Shown in pieces: positions 33,491-43,344 of a stretch of DNA of 64,000 nucleotides (position 1 is its first letter; the number at the start of each line of letters is the position of its first letter). A program made the position numbers and the translations under genes. The stretch comes from Novosphingobium barchaimii LL02 (GTDB lineage: Bacteria; Pseudomonadota; Alphaproteobacteria; Sphingomonadales; Sphingomonadaceae), in NCBI RefSeq assembly GCF_001046635.1, contig NZ_KQ130459.1, forward strand, positions 62,001 to 126,000, in the 5' to 3' direction. Below the pieces are notes generated by a model. The model saw only the letters and a list, made by a program, of their open reading frames with translations, searched no databases and had not been told where the DNA came from.

Positions 33491-34573
33491 ATGGATATCG
33501 GTCTGTTCATTCCCATCGGCAACAACGGTTGGCTGATCTCGGCCAATGCGCCGCAGTACAAGCCCAGCTTCGAAATGAACAAGAAGCTCGTCCAGACCGC
33601 CGAAGGCTACGGCTTCGATTTCGCGCTTTCCATGATCAAGCTGCGCGGTTTCGGCGGCAAGACGGAATTCTGGGACTACAACCTGGAAAGCTTCACGCTG
33701 ATGAGCGCGCTGGCGGCCGTGACGAGCAAGATCAAGCTGTTCGCCTCCACCGCGATCCTGACGCTGCCTCCTGCCATGGTGGCGCGCATGGCCGTGACCA
33801 TCGATTCCGTCGCACCGGGCCGCTTCGGCATCAACATCGTCACCGGCTGGGCCAAGGGTGAGTACGAGCAGATGGGTATGTGGCCGGGCGATGCCTATTT
33901 CGGCCACCGCTACGACTATGCCAGCGAATACGTGCAGGTCATGAAGGACCTGTGGACCGATGGTAAGTCCGACTTCAAGGGCGAGCACTTCCAGATGGAG
34001 GACTGCCAGCTTCTGCCCAAGCCCAGCAATGGCAAGATCGAGATCGTCGGCGCCGGCCAGTCGGCGCGCGGCATGGAGTTCGTGTCCAACTACGGCGACT
34101 ACAACTTCGTCACCGCTGGCGGCGTCAACAAGCCGACCAAGCACGCCCCCACCGTGGAGGCACTGGTCGAAGCAGCCGCCAAGACCGGACGCGACGTGGG
34201 CGCCTACATCCTGTGCATGGTCATCGCCGACGAAAGCGACGAGGCCGCGATGGCCAAGTGGCAGAGCTACCGTGAAGGCGCCGACGTCGACGCGCTGGCA
34301 TGGATGAGCGACCAGGGCGCTGCCGACAAGAATGCCGGCGCGGATTCAACTGCCCGCCACATCAACCTGCCGGAAGGCGCGGTGAACCTGGGTATCGGCA
34401 CGTTCGTCGGTTCCTACGAGACCGTCGCCAAGCTGCTCGATGAAGCCGCCTCCGTACCCGGCACCAAGGGCATCATGCTGACCTTCGACGACTTCGAGAA
34501 GGGTCTCGTCGACTTCGGCGAGAAGATCCAGCCGCTGATGGCCTGCCGCGCGGATCGCCTCGTGGCGGCCTGA
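33491..34573 (+). CDS. rutA: RutA-type pyrimidine monooxygenase (ring-opening amide oxygenase)
   Basis: 360 residues, flavin-dependent bacterial luciferase fold. RutA opens the uracil ring with O2 and reduced FMN. The sequence follows the family closely: [64 protein letters not shown] and [10 protein letters not shown]. The ATG has AGGAG eight bases upstream. None of the other rut genes (rutB to rutG) is adjacent, although an amidase precedes it. Two terminators follow directly. A reductase supplying reduced flavin must be elsewhere. Confidence 0.9.
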   Translation: MDIGLFIPIGNNGWLISANAPQYKPSFEMNKKLVQTAEGYGFDFALSMIKLRGFGGKTEFWDYNLESFTLMSALAAVTSKIKLFASTAILTLPPAMVARMAVTIDSVAPGRFGINIVTGWAKGEYEQMGMWPGDAYFGHRYDYASEYVQVMKDLWTDGKSDFKGEHFQMEDCQLLPKPSNGKIEIVGAGQSARGMEFVSNYGDYNFVTAGGVNKPTKHAPTVEALVEAAAKTGRDVGAYILCMVIADESDEAAMAKWQSYREGADVDALAWMSDQGAADKNAGADSTARHINLPEGAVNLGIGTFVGSYETVAKLLDEAASVPGTKGIMLTFDDFEKGLVDFGEKIQPLMACRADRLVAA

Positions 34574-34591
34574 CCCCATTTGCCTACCCTG

Positions 34592-34625
34592 ACGGCCCAG
34601 TCTCTCCCTTTTTCGGGGCCGTTTT
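34592..34625 (+). terminator. Terminator after rutA
   Basis: ACGGCCC (34592-34598) pairs with GGGCCGT (34616-34622), followed by TTT. Only 20 bases after the rutA stop. Confidence 0.7.
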
Positions 34626-34633
34626 GATGAACT

Positions 34634-34680
34634 GGCCGCCGACATGCCGCTTTCGCGGGCATGTCGGCGGCCTTCTTTTT
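34634..34680 (+). terminator. Second strong terminator after rutA
   Basis: GGCCGCCGACATGCC (34634-34648) and GGCATGTCGGCGGCC (34658-34672) are perfectly complementary over 15 bp, with TTCTTTTT after the stem. Tandem with the previous one. Confidence 0.88.
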
Positions 34681-34815
34681 GAGGATGTTCGGCGCGCGGC
34701 ACGGATGAGTCGCCCCGAAAGCGGGCTACCCCGTTTGCCGCAATGCAACAAAATCCGGCGCGATCGCTTAGAAGCGGATAGGTGCACATCCTTCCAGAGT
34801 GATTTTTCCGCCTTC

Positions 34816-37083
34816 ATGAAAATAGATCGCCGCAGTGTCCTGTCCGGCATCATCACCAGCTCTTTCGCTCTCGGGGTATCCCGCGGGGCACTGGCCGCGG
34901 GCGATGTCGAGCGTGTGGATGACCTCATCAAGCGCATGACGGTAGAGGAAAAGGCGGGGCAGATGACCTGTCTTGCCGATGCCTTCCGTCCATTCAATCC
35001 GCCCAACCCGGATGCCGGCATCCAGGATGTGAAGCGGCTGGCGCAGGAAATCCGCAAGGGCCGCGTCGGCTGTCTGTTCAACGGCATCGGCGTGGCAGGG
35101 GCGCGCAGGGCCCAGGAAATGGCGGTTAACGACAGCCGTCTGGGCATTCCGCTGATCTTTGCGGGCGACGTGATCCACGGCCTGAAAACGATCTTCCCGG
35201 TGCCGCTGGGCGAGGCGTCGTGTTTCGACCCGGCGATGGTCCGGCGCACCGCGCGGGCCATGGCGGTCGAAGCGACGGCGGCGGGCCTTCACCTGACGTT
35301 CGCGCCGATGGCCGATGTCGCGCGGGACCAACGCTGGGGCCGCGTGGTCGAAGGGGCGGGCGAGGACGTGACCCTCACCGCTCTTCTGACCGCCGCGCGG
35401 GTCCGGGGCTTCCAGGGCCGTGATCTGCGGCGCGACGATTCGCTGCTGGCATGTCCCAAGCACTTCGCCGCTTACGGTGCGGTGGCGGCGGGGCTGGAAT
35501 ACGGCAACGTCGATATCAGCGACGAGACGTTGCGCGAAACCCACCTGCCGCCCTTCGGCTCGGCTTTTGCGGCGGGGGCGCTGACGACGATGGCGGCGTT
35601 CAACGAGATCAACGGCGTGCCCGCCACCGCCGACCGCGAACTGATGACCGATATCCTGCGCGGCGAGATGGGCTTTCGCGGCTTCGTCTTCTCGGACTAC
35701 ACCGCCGATGAGGAACTGGTCGCGCACGGCTTTGCCGAAGACGACCGCGATGCGGCGCGGCTGGCGGTGCTGGCCGGCGTCGACATGTCGATGCAGAGCG
35801 GGCTCTACATCCGTTATCTGCCCGAACTGGTGAAGAGCGGCGCGGTGCCGATGGGTACCATCGACGTTGCCGTGCGCCGCATCCTTTACGTGAAGGCCGC
35901 CATGGGCCTGTTCGAAAACCCGTGGCGTTCGCTGGACGAAAAGGCGGAAAGCAGCCGGATCGGCGCGCCTGCCCATATCGCCCTCGCACGGGAGGCAGGG
36001 ACGCGTTCGGCGGTGCTGCTCAAGAACGACGGTGTGCTGCCGCTGGACCCGGACAAGCAGCAGAAGATCGCCTTGATCGGCCCTTTCGGCGAGGACAAGG
36101 ACAACCTTTACGGGCCCTGGGCCTTCTACGGCGATCCGGCCAAGGGCGTCGATATCGCCAGCGGCCTGCGCGCCGCGCTGCCCGATCCCGCCAAGCTGAC
36201 GGTGGTGGTGGGCTGCGGCATCCATGAGCCCCTGGACGGCGGCATCGAGGCGGCGGTGAAGGCGGCCAAGGCGGCCGATGTCGTCCTGCTGGCGGTTGGC
36301 GAATCGCAGGACATGTCGGGTGAGGCACAGTCGCGCACCGTGATCGAGATTCCCGCCGCCCAGCAGGCGCTGGCCGATGCCATCGCCGCGACCGGCAAGC
36401 CCACGGTTGTCCTTCTGCGCCACGGCCGCGCGCTAGCGCTGCACGAAGGCGTCGCCAATGCCAATGCGGTGCTGGCAACGTGGTTCCTCGGTTCCGAGGC
36501 GGGCAATGCCATCGCCGATCTGGTCACAGGGAAGGCTGATCCTTCGGGCAAGCTGCCGGTCAGTTTTCCATGGGAATCGGGCCAGGAGCCGTTCTTCTAC
36601 GACCGCAAATCCACCGGTCGCCCGGTGCTCGACAAGGGCAGCACTGAGTACAAGGCCCGCTATTCCACTACCGACAACAGCGCTCGCTACCCCTTTGGCC
36701 ACGGCCTCAGCTACACCGATTTCGCGCTGGACCGGCTGCACGTTGCCGATCCGGCCCTGCGCTGGGACGGGACCATCGAGATCACGGTCCGCCTTACCAA
36801 CAAGGGCAAGCGCAAGGGCAGCGAAGTGGTGCAGCTTTATATCCGCGACCGTGTGGCCAGCCGCACCCGGCCAATTCGGGAGCTGAAGCGGATGGAGCGG
36901 GTGACGCTCGATCCGGGGGGCAGCCGGACGGTAAGGTTCACGCTGTCGCGCATCGATCTGGAGTTCGTCGGTTCGGGTAACAAGCGTATCGCCGAGCCGG
37001 GGCTGTTCGATATCTGGGTGGGCCAGTCTTCGGAAGGGGGACTGCATTCGCAGATCACGCTCTACGCAGCGGTAGCCGCGTAG
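34816..37083 (+). CDS. Glycoside hydrolase family 3 (beta-glucosidase-like), exported
   Basis: 755 residues. The N-terminus MKIDRRSVLSGIITSSFALG with a twin-arginine pair suggests Tat or Sec export to the periplasm. The GH3 barrel domain spans about 30-370; the nucleophile is probably Asp294 in FVFSDYTADEE. The alpha/beta sandwich domain follows (SAVLLKNDGVLPLD, FPWESGQEPFFYDRKSTGRP), then a fibronectin-III-like C-terminal domain (ITVRLTNKGKRKGSEVVQLYI). It hydrolyses terminal beta-linked sugars such as oligosaccharides or plant glycosides. The ATG is chosen because the signal peptide begins there; no similarity is seen in the upstream frame. Confidence 0.93.
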   Translation: MKIDRRSVLSGIITSSFALGVSRGALAAGDVERVDDLIKRMTVEEKAGQMTCLADAFRPFNPPNPDAGIQDVKRLAQEIRKGRVGCLFNGIGVAGARRAQEMAVNDSRLGIPLIFAGDVIHGLKTIFPVPLGEASCFDPAMVRRTARAMAVEATAAGLHLTFAPMADVARDQRWGRVVEGAGEDVTLTALLTAARVRGFQGRDLRRDDSLLACPKHFAAYGAVAAGLEYGNVDISDETLRETHLPPFGSAFAAGALTTMAAFNEINGVPATADRELMTDILRGEMGFRGFVFSDYTADEELVAHGFAEDDRDAARLAVLAGVDMSMQSGLYIRYLPELVKSGAVPMGTIDVAVRRILYVKAAMGLFENPWRSLDEKAESSRIGAPAHIALAREAGTRSAVLLKNDGVLPLDPDKQQKIALIGPFGEDKDNLYGPWAFYGDPAKGVDIASGLRAALPDPAKLTVVVGCGIHEPLDGGIEAAVKAAKAADVVLLAVGESQDMSGEAQSRTVIEIPAAQQALADAIAATGKPTVVLLRHGRALALHEGVANANAVLATWFLGSEAGNAIADLVTGKADPSGKLPVSFPWESGQEPFFYDRKSTGRPVLDKGSTEYKARYSTTDNSARYPFGHGLSYTDFALDRLHVADPALRWDGTIEITVRLTNKGKRKGSEVVQLYIRDRVASRTRPIRELKRMERVTLDPGGSRTVRFTLSRIDLEFVGSGNKRIAEPGLFDIWVGQSSEGGLHSQITLYAAVAA

Positions 37084-37112
37084 CTGCCTGCATGATGCGG
37101 GGATGACCGGGC

Positions 37113-37190
37113 CTTAGAGACCGTTTGAGAATGGGCTGGCGGCGCATTCAAAATGCGCTCCTCTGCGCATTTTCAAACGGTCTCTTAGCC
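37113..37190. repeat. Interspersed palindromic repeat, copy 2
   Basis: A near-perfect inverted repeat: the left end (about 37114-37136) and right end (37165-37188) match with three differences, enclosing GCGCATT/AATGCGC hairpins. It is in reverse orientation relative to the copy at 26.8 kb and shares a 21-base identical end (37116-37136). It overlaps the stop codon of the dctD-like gene and separates it from the convergent GH3 gene. Confidence 0.8.
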
Positions 37191-38498
37191 GTCCCGCGCG
37201 GCGTCCTTGCGCAGTGCGGTCAGGTCGATCCCCAGCTTGTTGACCTTGTAGTAGAAGGTCTTGCGCGGGATCCCCAGGCGCTGAATCGCCGCGCCGATCT
37301 CACCGTTGGCGTTCATCACCGCCCCCACGATCGTCTCGCGCTCGAAGGCGTCCAGCCGCTGCGGCAGGGTGTCACCGGCGGCGTCGGATTGCGGCTGCGG
37401 CGCTGACTCGATCAGCCGCAGCACGAAGCGTTCGGCATAATGCGCCAGTTCGCGCACATTGCCGGGCCAGTCGTGCCCGGCAAGGTGGTCGCGCACGGCG
37501 CCGGTCATCTCGGGCAGGGGGCGCCGCAGACGCGCGGCCGCCGCGCCGGCAAGGTGCGCGAACAGCGCGGGCACATCCTCGCGCCGTTCACGCAAGGGAG
37601 GCATCCGCAGGCGCAGCGCCGCCAGCCGGTAGAACAGGGCGGGCGCGATCCGTTCGGCCAGGTCACCTTCTTCCGCTCCGCCAGTGGCGATCACGCGCAG
37701 GTCCAGCGGCAGCGGCTCGCGCGCGCCGGGGCTGCGCAGGGCGCGTTCCTCCACCAGAGGCACCAGCCGCGACTGCAGGCGCCGCGCGGCCTGGTCGATA
37801 TCGTCGAGGAACAGGGTGCCGCGATTGGCGGCAGCGATGCTGGCCTCGCCGCTGGGGGCGAAGAGTTCATCCTCCAGCGGATCGGGCAGGGCAGCGCAGG
37901 CAACCGCCAGAAAACGGTGCCGCGCGCGCTTGCCGGCGCGGTGGATCAGGCGGGCGAGCAGTTCCTTGCCGGTGCCGGTCTCACCCTCGATGAACAGGTC
38001 GATATCGGCATTGGCAAGGGTGGGTATCATCTCGCGCAGGCGCCGGATCGCGGGCGACTGGCCGACCAGCCCGGACGATTCCTCCCCTTGCGCCTCCGCC
38101 CGCAGCCGCCGGTTGTCGAGCACAAGGGAGCGGGCGGTCGCCGCGCGGTCGGCGGCGGCGATCAACGCCTGCGGGTCGAACGGCTTGGTGAGGAAGTCCC
38201 AGGCCCCGGCCTTCAGTGCATCGACCGCCATGGTCACGTCTCCGTGGCCGGTCACCAGGATCACCGGCAGTTCGCTGTCCCGTTCGTGCAGGGCGCGCTG
38301 CAGCTCGATGCCGGACATGTACGGCATGCGCACGTCGGTCACCACCAGGCCGGGCCAGCCGGCATCGATGGCTGCCAGCGCGGGCGCGGCGGCGGCGAAG
38401 GATTCCACCGTGAAACCGGCAAGGGTCAGAACCTGCGCGGTGGAGACGCGAAGGTCTTCGTCGTCCTCCACCAGAGCGACGCGGCGGGAACTGTCCAT
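37185..38498 (-). CDS. dctD: DctD-like response regulator lacking the GAFTGA loop
   Basis: 437 residues. Receiver domain 1-120 (VALVEDDEDLR, LVVTDVRMPYMSG, VTGHGDV, TKPFD). AAA+ domain 140-370 with Walker A EGETGTGKELLA, Walker B GTLFLDDI, and PPLRERREDVP, LAGHDWPGNVRELAHY. A Fis-type helix-turn-helix ends it (GEIGAAIQRLGIPRKTFYYKVNKLG). Between ELF and GTLFLDDI, where sigma-54 activators have GHExGAFTGA plus about ten residues, only APSGEASIAAANR is present. The sigma-54 contact loop is therefore missing. The start overlaps the dctB stop (TGATG); a GTG one codon earlier is possible. Probably controls dctA. Confidence 0.88.
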   Translation of the reverse strand: MDSSRRVALVEDDEDLRVSTAQVLTLAGFTVESFAAAAPALAAIDAGWPGLVVTDVRMPYMSGIELQRALHERDSELPVILVTGHGDVTMAVDALKAGAWDFLTKPFDPQALIAAADRAATARSLVLDNRRLRAEAQGEESSGLVGQSPAIRRLREMIPTLANADIDLFIEGETGTGKELLARLIHRAGKRARHRFLAVACAALPDPLEDELFAPSGEASIAAANRGTLFLDDIDQAARRLQSRLVPLVEERALRSPGAREPLPLDLRVIATGGAEEGDLAERIAPALFYRLAALRLRMPPLRERREDVPALFAHLAGAAAARLRRPLPEMTGAVRDHLAGHDWPGNVRELAHYAERFVLRLIESAPQPQSDAAGDTLPQRLDAFERETIVGAVMNANGEIGAAIQRLGIPRKTFYYKVNKLGIDLTALRKDAARDG

Positions 38499-40210
38499 CA
38501 CGACGGCGCGCGCTTCAGGGTGATGGCGAAGCAGGCGCCCGTTTCGGTGGGCACAAGGTGCAGGTTGCCGCCGAAGTCCTCCATAATGTCCTTGGCGATC
38601 ACCAGCCCAAGGCCAAGGCCGGTCTGGCGGCTGGTGGCGAAGGGGGTGAACAGGCGGCCCGCCACTTCGGGCGCGATGCCGGGGCCGTTATCGGCGACGA
38701 GCATACGCACGGCGCCTTCATGGTACGCCCATGTCAGGGCAAGGCGCGGTTCGGGGCACGTCTCCAGCGCTTCCAGCGCGTTTTGCAGGACGTTGACCAG
38801 CACCTGCTCCAGCCGCACCCGTCCGCCGAAGACCACCACTTCCGGGCCGATCTGCGGCCGTGCGAAATCAACGCGCGAGAGGCGTTCCTTGAGCAGGAGG
38901 CAGGCGCCTTCCACGACTTCCTCCAGCGGGATCGGCCCGCCCGCCCGGCTGCCCTTGCGCGCGAAACCGCGCAGTTCGGCGGTGACGGTGCCGATACGCT
39001 CGGCCAGCCGGTCTATCGCCTGAAGGTTGGCGCGCACTTCGCCGTCCGCCCCCATGTCCAGCAGCTGGCGCGAGGTTGCGGCATAGTTGCGGATCGCCGC
39101 CACCGGCTGCGCGGTTTCATGCGCGACGCTGGCGGTGACCTGCCCCAGCGTGGCGAGGCGGTTGGCCTGCCGCAGCCCTTCGCGTAGCTGCGCGGCATGT
39201 TCCTCGGCGGCGGCGCGCTCCTCGATCTCGCGGCGCAGGTCCACCGTTCGTGCGGCGACGGCGGCTTCCAGCTGCGCGGTGCGTTCGGAGCGGCGGCGTC
39301 CGCGCTCGCGCAGGAACAGGGCAAGGGCAAGCAGCGCGAGGGTGGCCAGGGCGGCGCCGATCTGGGCCGCGCGCACGGTGGTATCGATGGCGCGCAGGGG
39401 CAGCGCCAGGTTCACCCGCCACCCGGCGGGGCTGGGCGGCGTGGCGGCGAGCAGGAAATCTCCCCTTACACCGGGGATCGCGATGCGGCCGTCCGCCAGC
39501 ACGGTGAAGGGGGGCGGGCCGAGATTGCCGACGCCGATCGTCTCGCGCTCGATGCGGCTGCGCTGCGGGCCAAGGGTGCGCGTGGCGGCATAGCGCCAGT
39601 CGGGGCGGCTGGTGACGAGGATCACGCCGTCGCGGTCAGTCACGAAAGTCAGGCCGCCGCTTTCGCGCCACTGCGCCTCGACCCGGTCGAACGCCATCTT
39701 CATGACCACCACGCTGCCCCCGGCGGCGCGTCGCGCGAAGAACAGGCCGGGCTGGCGGCTGACCGTGCCCAGCGCGAACTGTTCGCCGGTGCCGGTGCGC
39801 ATGGCGGCGCGGAAATAAGGCCGAAAGCTATAGTCCTTGCCCAGGAAACTGCGCGGATCGCGCCAGTTGCTGGCGGCCAGCGTCAGTCCGTCGCTGCGGA
39901 TGACGTAGATGATCGGCGATCCGAAATCGCGTGAAAGCCGCTCCAGCTTGGCGTTCATCACGCCCGCTGCGCCGGGTTTGCCGGAGACGAGCGCCACAAG
40001 GTCCTCATCGTCGCCCAATGCAAGGGGGAGCAGGCGGAAGCGCGCCACTTCGCTGGCGAGCAGGGCCTGACGCAGCCGCGCGTCCGTGGCTGCTGCCTGC
40101 GCAAAGCGCGCCGTGGCGGCGCTGCGCACGGCCAGTCCGGCGGCGAAGGCCATGAGCGCGGCGCAGACCAGCGCTGCGGCCAGCAGACCGAGGTTTCTCG
40201 TTCGGATCAC
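38498..40210 (-). CDS. dctB: DctB-type C4-dicarboxylate sensor histidine kinase
   Basis: 570 residues from GTG 40210. Two membrane segments (about 7-28 and 295-318) flank a periplasmic double-PAS-type sensor as in DctB. The cytoplasmic part has a short coiled coil ([20 protein letters not shown]), the phosphoacceptor His364 in [13 protein letters not shown] box [12 protein letters not shown]1 DNGPGI, and G2 TGLGLGL. The frame extends further upstream into the dctA promoter region but without a membrane-protein-like start, so GTG immediately before the first hydrophobic segment is preferred. It is divergent from dctA and coupled to dctD. Confidence 0.88.
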   Translation of the reverse strand: MIRTRNLGLLAAALVCAALMAFAAGLAVRSAATARFAQAAATDARLRQALLASEVARFRLLPLALGDDEDLVALVSGKPGAAGVMNAKLERLSRDFGSPIIYVIRSDGLTLAASNWRDPRSFLGKDYSFRPYFRAAMRTGTGEQFALGTVSRQPGLFFARRAAGGSVVVMKMAFDRVEAQWRESGGLTFVTDRDGVILVTSRPDWRYAATRTLGPQRSRIERETIGVGNLGPPPFTVLADGRIAIPGVRGDFLLAATPPSPAGWRVNLALPLRAIDTTVRAAQIGAALATLALLALALFLRERGRRRSERTAQLEAAVAARTVDLRREIEERAAAEEHAAQLREGLRQANRLATLGQVTASVAHETAQPVAAIRNYAATSRQLLDMGADGEVRANLQAIDRLAERIGTVTAELRGFARKGSRAGGPIPLEEVVEGACLLLKERLSRVDFARPQIGPEVVVFGGRVRLEQVLVNVLQNALEALETCPEPRLALTWAYHEGAVRMLVADNGPGIAPEVAGRLFTPFATSRQTGLGLGLVIAKDIMEDFGGNLHLVPTETGACFAITLKRAPS

Positions 40211-40239
40211 CCGAATCCGATACGCCAAGGCTTGGCGAT

Positions 40240-40255
40240 GTGCAAATTTCTGCAC
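40240..40255. promoter_or_regulatory. Dyad GTGCA-N6-TGCAC in the dctB/dctA divergent region
   Basis: GTGCAAATTTCTGCAC is a 16-base dyad about 185 bases before the dctA ATG. DctD-binding sites upstream of rhizobial dctA genes are similar GTGC/GCAC dyads, so this is a candidate enhancer or operator for the DctD-like protein. Confidence 0.5.
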
Positions 40256-40439
40256 TTTTTGGACGGGGCATGTGCAGGAAGCTGGACAGGAACGTGCCTG
40301 TTGTATTGCTAAAGAATTGAAAAACAACGATTCATCAATTTTCGCAATTCCCTTTGCGCGCAGCGCATCAAAGCGCAAAATTGCCCGGCACGAGCACCGC
40401 CCCAGGCGTTGCCTTGCCCGAGAGGATCAGGCGACCGAT

Positions 40440-41777
40440 ATGAAGTACACACCCACCGACGTTCAGCCCCATGACGGCGCGCATCCCGCGCCGCGCCGCT
40501 GGTATTCCCATCTCTACCTGCAGGTGCTGGTGGCGATCACGGCGGGCGTCCTGCTCGGGCACTTCTATCCGGCCTTGGGCGAATCGCTGAAGCCGGTGGG
40601 CGACATGTTCATCAAGCTGGTGAAGATGGTGATTGCCCCCGTCATCTTCCTCACCATCGTGACCGGCATCGCCGGGATGCGCGATCTCGGCTCGGTGGGC
40701 CGCGTGGCCGCCAAGGCGTTCGGCTACTTCTTCTTCTTCTCCACCCTGGCACTGATCGTCGGCATGGTGGTCGCCAACGTGGTGAAGCCGGGCTCGGGCC
40801 TCAACATCGACCCTGCCTCCCTCGATGCCGGCAAGGTCGCCGAATATTCCGAGAAGGCGCACGAAACCTCGCTGGTCGGCTTTCTCAATGCGATGATCCC
40901 GGAAACGCTGGTGTCCTCGCTCACGCAGGGCAACATCCTTCAGGTCCTCGTAGTCGCGATCCTGTTCGGCATTTCGCTGGCCTCGATCGGTGAGCGGGGC
41001 GAGCGTATCCTTTCGATCCTCGAAGACGTCTCGGTCGTCGTCTTCAAGCTGGTGTCGATCGTCATGCGCGTGGCGCCGATCGGCGCCTTTGGCGCCATGG
41101 CCTTCACCATCGGCAAGTACGGTGTGGGCAGCCTGGCCAACCTGGCCGCGCTGGTGGCGACGTTCTATGCAACCTCGCTGATCTTCGTGTTGGTGGTGCT
41201 GGGCGCCGTGGCGCGCCTTTGCGGATTCTCGATCTTCCGCCTGATCGGCTATCTCAAGGGCGAACTGCTGCTGGTGCTGGGCACGTCCTCCTCGGAAAGC
41301 GCGCTGCCCGCGCTGATCGAGAAGATGGAGCGCGCCGGTTGCCCCAAGGCGATCGTCGGCCTCGTCGTCCCCACCGGCTACAGCTTCAACCTCGACGGCA
41401 CCAATATCTACATGACGCTGGCGGCGCTGTTCATCGCGCAGGCCTGCAACGTCGACCTGACCATCGGCCAGCAGCTGCTTCTGCTCGGCGTGGCGATGCT
41501 TTCGTCCAAGGGCGCGGCGGGCGTTACCGGGGCGGGCTTCATCACCCTGGCGGCCACACTGTCGATCGTGCCTTCTGTGCCGGTCGCGGGCATGGCGCTG
41601 ATCCTGGGCGTGGACCGCTTCATGTCCGAATGCCGCAGCCTCACCAACTTCATCGGCAATGCGGTGGCGACGGTGGTGGTCTCGCGCTGGGAAGGCAGGC
41701 TGGACCACGACCAGCTGGATGCCGCGCTCAGCGGCACCACGCTGGCGCTGCCCGCCCACGCCGTTCCCGCCGAATAA
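40440..41777 (+). CDS. dctA: C4-dicarboxylate:cation symporter DctA
   Basis: 445 residues, sodium/proton-coupled uptake of succinate, fumarate and malate through the inner membrane. Family hallmarks are clear: [18 protein letters not shown], the serine-rich re-entrant hairpin [21 protein letters not shown], the unwound helix [22 protein letters not shown], and [20 protein letters not shown]. Length is normal. The divergent sensor and regulator support the assignment over glutamate transporters. The start MKYTPTDVQ directly follows a GAGAGGATCAG-like region. Confidence 0.95.
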   Translation: MKYTPTDVQPHDGAHPAPRRWYSHLYLQVLVAITAGVLLGHFYPALGESLKPVGDMFIKLVKMVIAPVIFLTIVTGIAGMRDLGSVGRVAAKAFGYFFFFSTLALIVGMVVANVVKPGSGLNIDPASLDAGKVAEYSEKAHETSLVGFLNAMIPETLVSSLTQGNILQVLVVAILFGISLASIGERGERILSILEDVSVVVFKLVSIVMRVAPIGAFGAMAFTIGKYGVGSLANLAALVATFYATSLIFVLVVLGAVARLCGFSIFRLIGYLKGELLLVLGTSSSESALPALIEKMERAGCPKAIVGLVVPTGYSFNLDGTNIYMTLAALFIAQACNVDLTIGQQLLLLGVAMLSSKGAAGVTGAGFITLAATLSIVPSVPVAGMALILGVDRFMSECRSLTNFIGNAVATVVVSRWEGRLDHDQLDAALSGTTLALPAHAVPAE

Positions 41778-41835
41778 GCGCGGCCCCGAGACAACAAGCG
41801 CGCCCGATAGAGGCGCGCGCACCGGGAGACTCTCG

Positions 41836-43290
41836 ATGACTACGTTTTGCGCGCGGCTGTTTGCCGCCACCCTTTCGCTCGCCTCCGTCATGGTCCCTGC
41901 GCTGGCGCACGCCGAAGACAAGAAGGCTGAATATCCCGCCTCCTACAACGGCGACGGCGCCGTCACGGGCGGCTACAGCCTTTCACGCTGGGCCGAGGAC
42001 TGGACCTCGATGGGCGATGCGAAAAAGCGCGACGACCCGCTGGACCGGCTGAAGTATCTGCCGCTGGACGAGGACGGCGACATCTATCTCACCCTCTCGG
42101 GCGAACTGCGCCTGCGGGTAAACGAGACGACCAATCCGAACCTGCGCGAAGCCGATGCCCAGCGCCAGGACATCACCCGCGTGGTTGCCGGGGCGGATCT
42201 GCATATCGGTGAGCACTTGCGCGCTTATGGCGAGCTTGCCCATGGCGGCATCGGCGGGCGCAATCTTGGCGTGCCATCCACCTCGCTGCGCAACGATCTG
42301 GTGATCCAGCAGTCATTCGTCGAAGCCAGCGGCGAGATCGGCGGCATCGACGTCGGCGTGCGCTATGGACGGCAGGAATTCACCGACGGTCCCAATCTGC
42401 TGACCTCGCAGCGTGACAGCAACACGATCCGCTATACCCTGAACGGCGTGCGCGCATGGGCGCGCGGGCGGACGGTGCGTGCGGGCGTGTTCGATTTCCG
42501 GCCGACCTCTTACGGCGATCTCGGTACGGCGGACGATGTCAACGATCCGGCGCGCCGGTTTTCGGGCGGAAATCTTGGCTTCGTGCTGCCCAAGACGTTT
42601 CTTGGCGGCTCGCAGCTCTATCTCGATACCTTCCTGTGGCGGCGGCAGAACGACGTTGGGGCCTGGGGCGGACGGATCGGCCCGGCGACGCGCTATTACC
42701 TGGGCGCGCAGCTGCGCGGCGACGTTGGGCCGGTTAACGTGGACTGGACGGTCAACCACCAGTGAGGGACCTATATCAACCAGGACATCGATGCCTGGCA
42801 GGCCTTCATCGCCACGACCTACCGGCTGGGCAAGGCCAAGACCGCACCGCGCGTGGGTGTCCACGCCGACTATGCCAGCGGCGGCGGAGGCTATGGCGAC
42901 GGCAAGCTGCGCAATGCCTATTCGCCCTTCGGCAACAACATCTACTTCAGCTATCAGCTGTACCTCACGCCCTCGAACCTCGTTGCAGTGACCCCGAACG
43001 TCAGCTTCACTCCGTTCAAGAACGCCCGCGTCACGGCGGAGTATGAGATGGCCTGGCGCGATAATGTCTACGATGCGGTTTACCGGGCCAATGGTCAGCC
43101 CTTCGCGGGAACGCAGAACGGGCGGTCGCGCAAGATCGCCGATCTCGCGCGGTTGCAGCTGGTGTGGTCGATTACGCCGCGTGTATCGTTCACCGGCCGG
43201 TATGAGCATCTGGCGGCGGGTCCGGCGCTGACCGATGCGGGCTATCGCAGCTCGGACTTCCTTGCCGGCTGGGTCAGCTTTCGCTTTTGA
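41836..43290 (+). pseudogene. Alginate-export-type porin interrupted by one in-frame TGA
   Basis: 485 codons in one frame code for a signal peptide (to LAHAEDKK) and an Alginate_exp-like outer-membrane barrel ending in SFRF. One TGA at 42763-42765 interrupts it after DWTVNHQ; the frame continues at once with GTYINQDIDAWQAF and keeps strand-like sequence to the end. There is no frameshift. A one-base change from TGG, CGA, TCA or AGA-type codons would explain it. Without readthrough a 309-residue barrel lacking about a third of its strands results. It follows dctA by 58 bases and may have supplied dicarboxylates or sugars across the outer membrane. A sequencing error is possible. Confidence 0.82.
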
Positions 43291-43304
43291 TATCCGCCGC
43301 CCGC

Positions 43305-43329
43305 TCGTCCTGAGCCTGTCGAAGGACGA
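43305..43329. repeat. Sphingomonad-type intergenic palindrome
   Basis: TCGTCCT (43305-43311) and AGGACGA (43323-43329) flank GAGCCTGTCGA. I recognise this element from many sphingomonad genomes, typically between convergent genes, as here. It probably serves as a bidirectional terminator. Confidence 0.75.
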
Positions 43330-43344
43330 ACAGGCGGGGAGATA

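Noticed and set aside
32061-36423. Long minus-strand open frames opposite the amidase and GH3 genes (431 and 551 codons)
   Set aside because: Shadow frames; low-complexity Arg/Gly/Ala-rich translations without recognisable domains.
40211-40378. N-terminal extension of DctB from an ATG at 40378
   Set aside because: It would run through the dyad and the dctA promoter region and adds 56 residues with no membrane or sensor character before the first membrane segment.
40386-40400. Sigma-54-like promoter CGGCACGAGCACCGC before dctA
   Set aside because: The GG-N10-GC spacing is right, but positions 12-13 and the leading T do not match. The adjacent DctD-like protein lacks the GAFTGA loop, so chance similarity in GC-rich DNA is more likely.
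42763-42765. Selenocysteine at the porin TGA
   Set aside because: Outer-membrane porins are not selenoproteins, no SECIS-like hairpin is evident directly after the codon, and no selenocysteine machinery is in view.
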